Part shown: positions 57,453 through 64,000 of the stretch, one piece after another
Numbering within the stretch: position 1 is the stretch's first letter
Layout: the number at the start of each line of letters is the position of its first letter
Origin: Rhizoctonia solani
Lineage: Eukaryota; Basidiomycota; Agaricomycetes; Cantharellales; Ceratobasidiaceae
DNA length: 64,000 nucleotides
Direction of reading: 5' to 3'
Assembly: GCF_016906535.1 (NCBI RefSeq)
Contig: NC_057373.1
Coordinates: 620,001-684,000 of the forward strand
Notes under the pieces: model-generated
What the model was told of the DNA's origin: nothing
The model's input: only the letters and a program-made list of their open reading frames with translations
Databases searched by the model: none
Position numbers and translations under genes: made by a program

Positions 57453-59180
57453 ATGGGACTCCTTGACTCGGTTTCCCGTCTCTCGCTCTCAACCGACGAC
57501 ATTCTCACAGCTTCGAACCGGACCATCGCTGATGTCGGTCCGTTCACGGATGCGCTTCTTGGGAAACACGTAATCACGGATATCATCCGTGACGCGGAAG
57601 AGGGCGAACAGACATTGTTCACGCATCGGAGTTTGGAAGTGGGTGGTGTCAAAGGGCCAGTGGATCCGAGGCCTGTCGCTGTGGGGAGTGGCGGAACAGT
57701 AGGAGTTGGTGTTAGGGAAAAGGAGCAGGATGTAGATGTTATTTTGAATGCGGCGTTGAAGTTGGTTGAGAATTAGTAAGTCCTCCTATCCCATCTGTTG
57801 GTCAGAGGAGACTCATGGTGACAAGTGGATCGATGCCTCGCGCTAAATCACACGTCGAAGACTTGCTAGATCGCGCTTCTGAAGTACGAAGTCGTATCTC
57901 CTTACTAGAAGATGAACTCGACGAGCTCAAGAATGCTGAGCCTGCATCGATCGAGTCGGAGATGCCTTCATTAAAGGACGAAGAGCGAGTGGTAGTAAAG
58001 ATGGAAGCACAACTTAACGCTGCCCGCCGACGAGTACATACTCATTTTCCTCGTATCGTACGTTTAAATACTCATCTGAATATAGAGAGACGCCCTCCGC
58101 GAACAAATAGCTCAAAAACAACGATCTCGAGCAACCGCACAACCTCAGCATACCAATACAATTGCCACTCCCACAGCCGCAGCACGTACACGTACTCGCC
58201 CCGGAGGTGGGAAGATCCCAAACCCATTCCTCGCTCGCATCACATCTTCCTTACCCGAAAAAGACCCCGACGCGACAACTAATATCTCCATGCAACTCTC
58301 GGGAGGTCTGGGTGGACAGAGTTTCCTTATCGACGAGGGACCGCCGCAATGGGCAGACGACTCGGTCTTGAGCGGAACAGCAAGCGCAGATGCAGGAGTG
58401 GACACCATTTGGGATGGACAAGGCGACGAAGGGGATGGTGAGGACGAAGGGGATGGAGAAGGGACGGTTGTGTTGGCTATCCCGCCTGCTGTAGGGCTGT
58501 CACCGCCGGCTTCTCCCGTGAGGACCGTTGCTCCTGCGCCTGCTTTACGAACTTCGATCGCCCCTACCTCGGCTCCCGGCCCTGCCCCCACCGTCGTTGC
58601 TGCACCTCCACCTCCTGTAGCTGAAGCACCCCCCACCAAGCCCCCTCCTGTGCCAAAACCAAAGGTAGAACCTCCGGCTCCAAAGCCACGGGAGGTCAAA
58701 GTGACTTCAGAGACAGAGGCGAACACGGCAAGTTTATGGTTCCTTCTAGAATAATGATTAGCTAATAAGTAGTACACAGGCTCTAATTTGGGCGACAGTG
58801 GGCAAAGTTCTCATGCCTTCCTCGAACTATGGTCCAGATACACCAGGACCCGACGTCCTCGAAACTGCGTATGTGCTCCTTGTCCTTACATGTGACCCAA
58901 CCGCAAGGACTAACATGCTCGTAGTTCGATTCTCCAATCCCTCTCATCTCAATCTCTTACTTCCTCTGACCCACAACCAATCTTGACGGCGACTCTCCTT
59001 CTGTATCTTCTTCGAAACGGGCCATCTCCCCTACCGTCTGTAAGGACTGCGTTGGGCGACAAAGAGAAAGAAAGTGAATCTGCGAACGGGTTAGGCATCA
59101 AGGCATTATACGCATGCGTCGCAAAGAAGTTGCTGAAAATTGATAGGAAAGGACGAGAGGCGACCGTTAGATTTGAGTGA
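57453..59180 (+). CDS. DASH complex Spc34-like kinetochore protein with long Pro-rich insert
   Basis: Exon 1 starts MGLLDSVSRLSLSTDDILTA and holds VGPFTDALLGKHVITDIIRD then AEEGEQTLF. This F-x-x-A-L-L...I-T-x-I-I-R-D-x-E...LF pattern is that of Spc34, a subunit of the DASH/Dam1 ring that couples kinetochores to microtubules. The second exon (MPRAKSHVEDLLDRASEVRS, LEDELDELKNAEPAS) is coiled coil, as expected. The third exon holds RDALREQIAQKQRSRAT and then an acidic and Pro/Ala-rich low-complexity insert (PPPPVAEAPPTKPPPVPKPK). It ends with a GC-AG intron (ACG|GCAAGT, near 58729), and later exons give LIWATVGKVLMPSSNYGPD and LTATLLLYLLRNGPSPLPSV to the stop at 59180. At about 470 residues it is longer than yeast Spc34. 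The C-terminal part could belong to a separate gene if the GC-AG splice is wrong. Confidence 0.55.
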
Positions 59181-59825
59181 CGACAGGACGGTGGTATACC
59201 CTGGGTATATAAGATGTTTAATACCCGTACAAGGGTTGCATGTGACTATTAGACGCGGATCAATATTGGAATGTATCTCAAGACCTAGTGTAGGCGTATT
59301 TTGGACTCGGGCACTAATTTAAATCTCAGTTGCATGTATTCTTAGACTGTGATTTCGATCGGCGGAATCCCGGGTGTATTGAAACCGGCTCTGCTGTTCG
59401 TTTGTCCTTCATACCATCACTGGCCGCATCGAGATTTGTAGCCACAAATTGATATATCAAACCTCACACGTCCGCTGGAATAATAGTGGCATCTCAGGTG
59501 ATAGGCTTCATTCCACGAAAGCACTTTGCTCCAAAGCTTTATAGTTGATACTTGTCTTTCCCCTAAGTCTGATGTGTTATCCATTCCTTCGCCCCGGTGA
59601 CCGACTCGGGATTTATGGGAACTCAACCTACATCAAACACACTCTACCTTCTGCTGATGTACCGGATGTCAAACACCATTGCTTTGGTGCACTATAGCAT
59701 TCATATATCACGCATATACATTCTCATAATACATTCAGACGGACTCTGTTACAACCCAACTTCTTCATGGCACTATTCAAAATTCAGACTTTGTCATCCA
59801 TCGTACCACTTGTGCGTGATTAGAC
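59181..59825. other. Intergenic, convergent 3' ends
   Basis: 645 bp between the Spc34-like gene (+) and the TPR-CHAT gene (-). Only short frames; no repeat or RNA gene seen. Confidence 0.45.
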
Positions 59826-62800
59826 TCAAGAACCAATATGGATGTAGGGCACCCATCGTATAAATTCTTTCTCCCCGATCCCCTCACGCAGCGCACCAAC
59901 AGCACTATGTAGCGCCCTCCCTACCTCTCCGCTCCCAACCTTCTTTATCTTCACAATATGCCTATATATCTGATCGGCTACCAGCGGCGCATCGCTGTCC
60001 GACACTGACCACATCGTCCCGACTACGCTCGGATAGCCAGCAATGATCATACCCGATGCAAGGTGTACAGCTTCATCGGGCAGCCTCTCATCTCCTGTCG
60101 CCGTTTGACATGCAGAAAGGAATGCGAGGCCCTTATTCTTAAATGATCGGCGCGTAATTGTAGCCAGATCTAGCCTCCCATCATGCAGAAGAAACCCACT
60201 CTTAGTCGGGTCCCCAACGTCCTGGTTGGCGTGGCAAGCGAGGTGGACCCAATCATGATGCTCCATCGCTTCGAGCACGGTATCTCTAGTAGCTTTGTCA
60301 TTCATGAGCTCCGAGTAATCGGCGACGTTCTGCATGTGGCCTTTGATGTATTCGAGCTCCCTGACGATGCCGGGAAGAGGCTGGTATCCTGGCGTGGCTT
60401 CTTGACCGATGCCCAATATTCGAGAGTCTGAGGTCAAGCATCGAGGAGAAGCAGAAAGAAGCGCGGTGAGAGTGGGTGTATACGAGGATACAACATAGTT
60501 GAATACCCTCGCGTGGGGATGTCCATAATCTCCGGCCGCATGAACGGGAGGAATGACGCAATACCCGTCGGACACCACGTTATATGTGGTATATTATCCA
60601 TCGGCGCGCTATTCTAGGATTCTTTTAGTAATATTTCGCTGGCCTCCCTGAGCTATACATACCATGTATCCAAGACTATCAAGTATTGGTTTGACGACAT
60701 CATTCCAGAGCATCTTCAGCACTTCCTGAAACCTCTCTTCCTGACCTGGTTCTTGGCGTATTTTAACCCCACGCTCTCTAATACCTTTGTCTCTCAGTGA
60801 TACTACTATCTTGGCTCGTGCGAGCTCGGCATTTTCGTGAGTAAAAGCTGGGAGCGGAATTGGAATGATATCGTTCCGTCCGGGCACAATGACTAATGCG
60901 TGGCTATGGCGCTTGCTGCAGTTGATTACAGCCACTGGACCATTTCGGGCGGCACGAGTGAGTTCGACAGCATTTTTCGGGAGCAGGAAGTCTTCGAACC
61001 CCGGTAGCTTACGAATCTCTGATAAAAGTGCATCTCTTTCGATAGCGAGACGCCGGTGCTGATGAGCATTCGCTTCCAAGTCGGCTGCGTCTGGAGATAG
61101 CGGGTCTAGCGCCATCCGCCGGGGCTCCACACTAATCTTCTCGAGCTCGACCGTACATTTCTGTAAGCGCTCGGCCATAGAAGGATAGGAAGAATGAAGT
61201 TCATCGAAGGGAGTACGAAGCAGTAGTGTTTGGTTCCAGACGATGCATCTCGCATGCTCCAGCCATGTCAACGCCAGGTTGTAGTTAGCCGCCGAAAATG
61301 CGACAGACGCCGCCTCTACAGCTAAATCATTTGTCAGTTGCAAGTCATGGTAACGTTGTGTGGTGGTGGATCCCATCCAAACAACCTGGGGAAGAAGGTC
61401 GATAGCAGTTTGGTAAGCTCGGATGCAATCTGGATGGTTATGGGTAGAAGCATGCCTGGCCCAGGTGAGAGCAGCCGTAAACTTGGAACGTGGAGCCCCA
61501 ACTAGGGATTCAGATGCCCTGCGAAAACATGCTAACGAATCTTGCAAGTCGGATGTCTCGTTTAGGTGCTTATATTTCTCCGTCAAAGACATTCCCAGAT
61601 TTATTAGATGGTCGACCAGACTTGGGTGATTTTCTGGGGTAAGGCGAAGGGATCGATAATGGTATTCAATTGATTTTTCGAGGTCGTAGAATATTTCGAG
61701 GCTCCGGAAACGATCTCTATGCGCTGAACCTAAGTTTCCAAGTCGTCGCGCAAGCTCTGGGTGATCGTTTGGTGTTAGCGACGTCGCTTGTGAGTGATTT
61801 TCGATTGCTTTATCTAGATCGCCTATTTCACCGAGTCGCTCGAATCGCCCTTTGTATGCTGTACCCAAACTCTGAAATAGCTCGGGAAGGCTTGGATGGC
61901 CTTCGGGGGTCTGTGAGAGAGCGTGGAGAGTGTAATCAATTGCCTTATTCAGATCGGATACGGCCTTTGTGTGCTCAAATCGATCCATATGAGAGACACC
62001 AAGGTCTTTGAGTCGCTTGGATGCACCTATGTGCCCATCTGGCGTCAATGAGAGTGCGTGAGACAGGTACACGATTGCCTTTTCGATATCATCCAATTCA
62101 TCGAGCCGTCTGAAACGAACTCTATGCGACCTACTCAAGTTGTCGAGTCGCCCAGGTAGTTCTGCATGGTCTCTCTCTGTTAAGGAATATGCCCGAAAAT
62201 GGTATTCAACCGCCTTGTCGATATCGTCCAACTCGGCGAGCCTTTGGAAGCGTTCCAAATGCGACGAACCTAAAGCTTCGAGAGTCCTAGGTAGTTCTAT
62301 GTAGCCTTTGGGGGCGAGCGAGAGCGCCCGTGAAAGATATTTGATTGCGTTTTCGTTATCATCGAGCTTATTTAGACGTAGGAATCGCTCTTGATACGAT
62401 GCCCCTAGAACTGACAATCTTCTTGGATAGATGTAATCACCTTCGGACGTCAATGAAACAGCACGAGAGTGATAATCGATTGCCTTATCAAGATCTTCCA
62501 GGATGCCCAGACGATAAAACACCTCTCGATGCGATATACCTAAAGTGTCTAGTATCATTGATAAACCTGGATGGTCTTCAGGCACAATTGTGACTGCCTG
62601 AGTAAGACATTCGATAGATAGTTTGGCGTCGTTTATTTCTCCAAGTCTTTGTAGGCGCATCCCATATGCCATACCCAGTCTTTCTAGTTGATCCGGCAAA
62701 CTTGGATGGCCAACGGGCGTCATCGAAACTGCTCGAGATAGGTACTCTATAACTTTCTCCACATCACTTAGCTGGCCAAGGCGTACGGCACGAAGCGCGT

Positions 62801-63983
62801 ACGTCCTCCCTAGAGTTTGGAGTAGCATGGCTAATTCCGAGTGATTGGTGACGAGCGGGAGAGCACAGTTTAAAAGATATAATCCGTATTCCATGTCTTT
62901 TGGGTCCTGTAGCACACCGAAGCGAGTTGTATATGATACCCCCAAACTACTGAGTAGCTTGGGTCGAGCTAGGTGGCCGTCAGGTGCCAGGGACAGTCCA
63001 CGAGAATGTAAATCAATAGCAATTTCCAAGTCATTCAGACTTTGAAGTATCTGGGATCGAATGCCATGGGACGCTCCTAGGAGCCCAAGGAGAACAGTTA
63101 AGTCGGGGTGACCTTCAGGTAAGAGCGAGAGCCCACGGGATTGGTGTAATATTGCGCTTTCAACATCCTTTAAATCACGCGATATCCGAAAGTGCTGAAT
63201 GTATGATGTACCCAGGTTTCCGAGCAATATGGGAAGTTCCGAGTGACCTTCTGGCATAAGTGAGAGTGCGCGGGAGTGGGAGTCGATGGCGATTTCCAAA
63301 TCGCTCGGGTCGCCAAGTAATTCAAAACGTATCCCATGAGACATTCCAAGATACCGGAGTAGCCTTGTGAACTCCAGGTGGCCTTCTTCTACGAGAGAGA
63401 ATGCACGGGAATGAAAGCTGAGGGCGCTCTCTAAGTCTCTCCGGTCTCCCAGTTTAGTAAATCGATCTCCATGGGATACACCTAGGCTTCCGAGTAGCCT
63501 GGGGAGCCCTGGATGGTCCTCGGACATAAGCAGTCGTGCGCGAGAGTAACACCTGATCGATTGGTCTATATCGTCATCATTTCCTAGCTGTTCAAAGCGA
63601 GTGGTATGGATATCGCCAAGGTTCTCAAGTCTACTAAGAAGATCCAGGTGGTCTTCAGGTGTAAGGAACAGCGCGTAGATAGCATACGTAAGCGCCTTTT
63701 CGATCTGTTCTAGCTGACCAAAAGTTTTAAATTGAGCTTTGTGGGATTTGGATAGGCGCTCTAGTCGAGCGGATATTTCCGTATCGACGCAGTCAAATAA
63801 GGCGATTTGACGCATATACCAGGTCGCCTTCTCGATCGGGCTCGCATAACTAGGAGTTGCCTGCAACGGCTGATTTGATTCGTCTTTGTGTCTCGTTTGA
63901 TTAAATGGTTCGTTGATATCGATAACGTGCTCCGCTTCAGTGTTCTTGAGAATTTTGCTTTCGGGCTGGGTTGTTGACGCCAT
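59826..63983 (-). CDS. TPR-CHAT protein (caspase-like protease domain), CHAT frame-broken
   Basis: The start is ATG 63983 (MASTTQPESKILKNTEAEHV). The first exon (60657-63983) carries about 17 degenerate TPR-type units of about 49 residues, each with a pattern like DKAIDYHSRAVSLTPEGH and LGxSHxxRFxRL. After them comes FSAANYNLALTWLEHARCIV and the start of CHAT (VINCSKRHSHALVIVPG). A short intron (GTATGT...CCTAG, near 60607-60656) precedes HITWCPTGIASFLP. The frame must then change to VHAAGDYGHPHARVFNYVVS. The catalytic His (HDWVHLACHA) and Cys (AFLSACQTATGD) are both present in the second frame, ending at 59826. CHAT proteases are caspase relatives; TPR-CHAT proteins in bacteria and fungi cleave partners when activated. 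As written, the chain would end early, before the catalytic residues. Confidence 0.8.
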
Positions 63984-64000
63984 TAGCCTTTTAGTGTCTC

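Overview
This is a nuclear eukaryotic window. Genes are split by many short (about 45-70 nt) GT-AG introns, and the set includes a Rud3/GMAP-210 golgin, homoserine dehydrogenase, MIX17, a DASH Spc34-like protein and histone H3, plus NACHT-WD40 and TPR-CHAT genes and chromodomain Ty3/gypsy retrotransposons. Together these point to a filamentous basidiomycete. The flavour resembles Agaricomycetes such as the Rhizoctonia/Ceratobasidium group, but that placement is inference from gene content. All splice models were made by eye from frame continuity and splice signals.

Layout, left to right. 0.4-1.15 kb: end of a HECT-like (UBE3D-type) E3 gene (+). 1.7-3.6 kb: Rud3/GMAP-210-like golgin (-). 4.8-14.8 kb: a head-to-tail pair of paralogous genes (+), each with a membrane-associated N-terminal half and a WDR26/GID7-like WD40 half. 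15.6-16.5 kb: a predicted secreted Pro/Ser-rich protein (+). 17.1-18.3 kb: homoserine dehydrogenase (+). 19.3-21.05 kb: an A1 aspartyl-protease-like gene with altered catalytic motifs (-).

21.3-45.8 kb is one multi-membrane-span gene (-) cut in an exon by a 21.9-kb nest of LTR retroelements. The outer Ty3 element (A) has identical 315-bp LTRs and a TTGGG target-site duplication. Inside it lie a partial chromovirus-like element (D, +), an ORF-less LTR element (E) with tRNA-like hairpins, and a 3'-truncated Ty3 element in reverse orientation (C, -). C is itself split by a full-length but frameshifted chromodomain Ty3 element (B, +) with a CTGGG duplication. The RT/RNase H of A, the 3' part of D and the 3' part of C are all missing. 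E has no target-site duplication, so a deletion by recombination between E copies is the simplest explanation.

47.3-52.8 kb: a STAND/NLR-type gene (+) with a C2-like N-terminus, a helical region, NACHT and WD40 repeats. 53.3-59.2 kb is a compact housekeeping block: an mL45/Mba1-like mitochondrial protein (-), MIX17 (+), histone H3 (-, start codon split by an intron) and a Spc34-like protein (+). 59.8-64.0 kb: a large TPR-CHAT protein (-) with an apparent one-base frameshift in the CHAT domain. The NACHT-WD40 and TPR-CHAT genes resemble parts of fungal self/non-self recognition and cell-death circuits; no functional link between them is shown here.

Several single-base frame breaks occur (WD40 copy 1, CHAT gene, elements B and C). 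Real decay and assembly indels cannot be told apart from the sequence alone.
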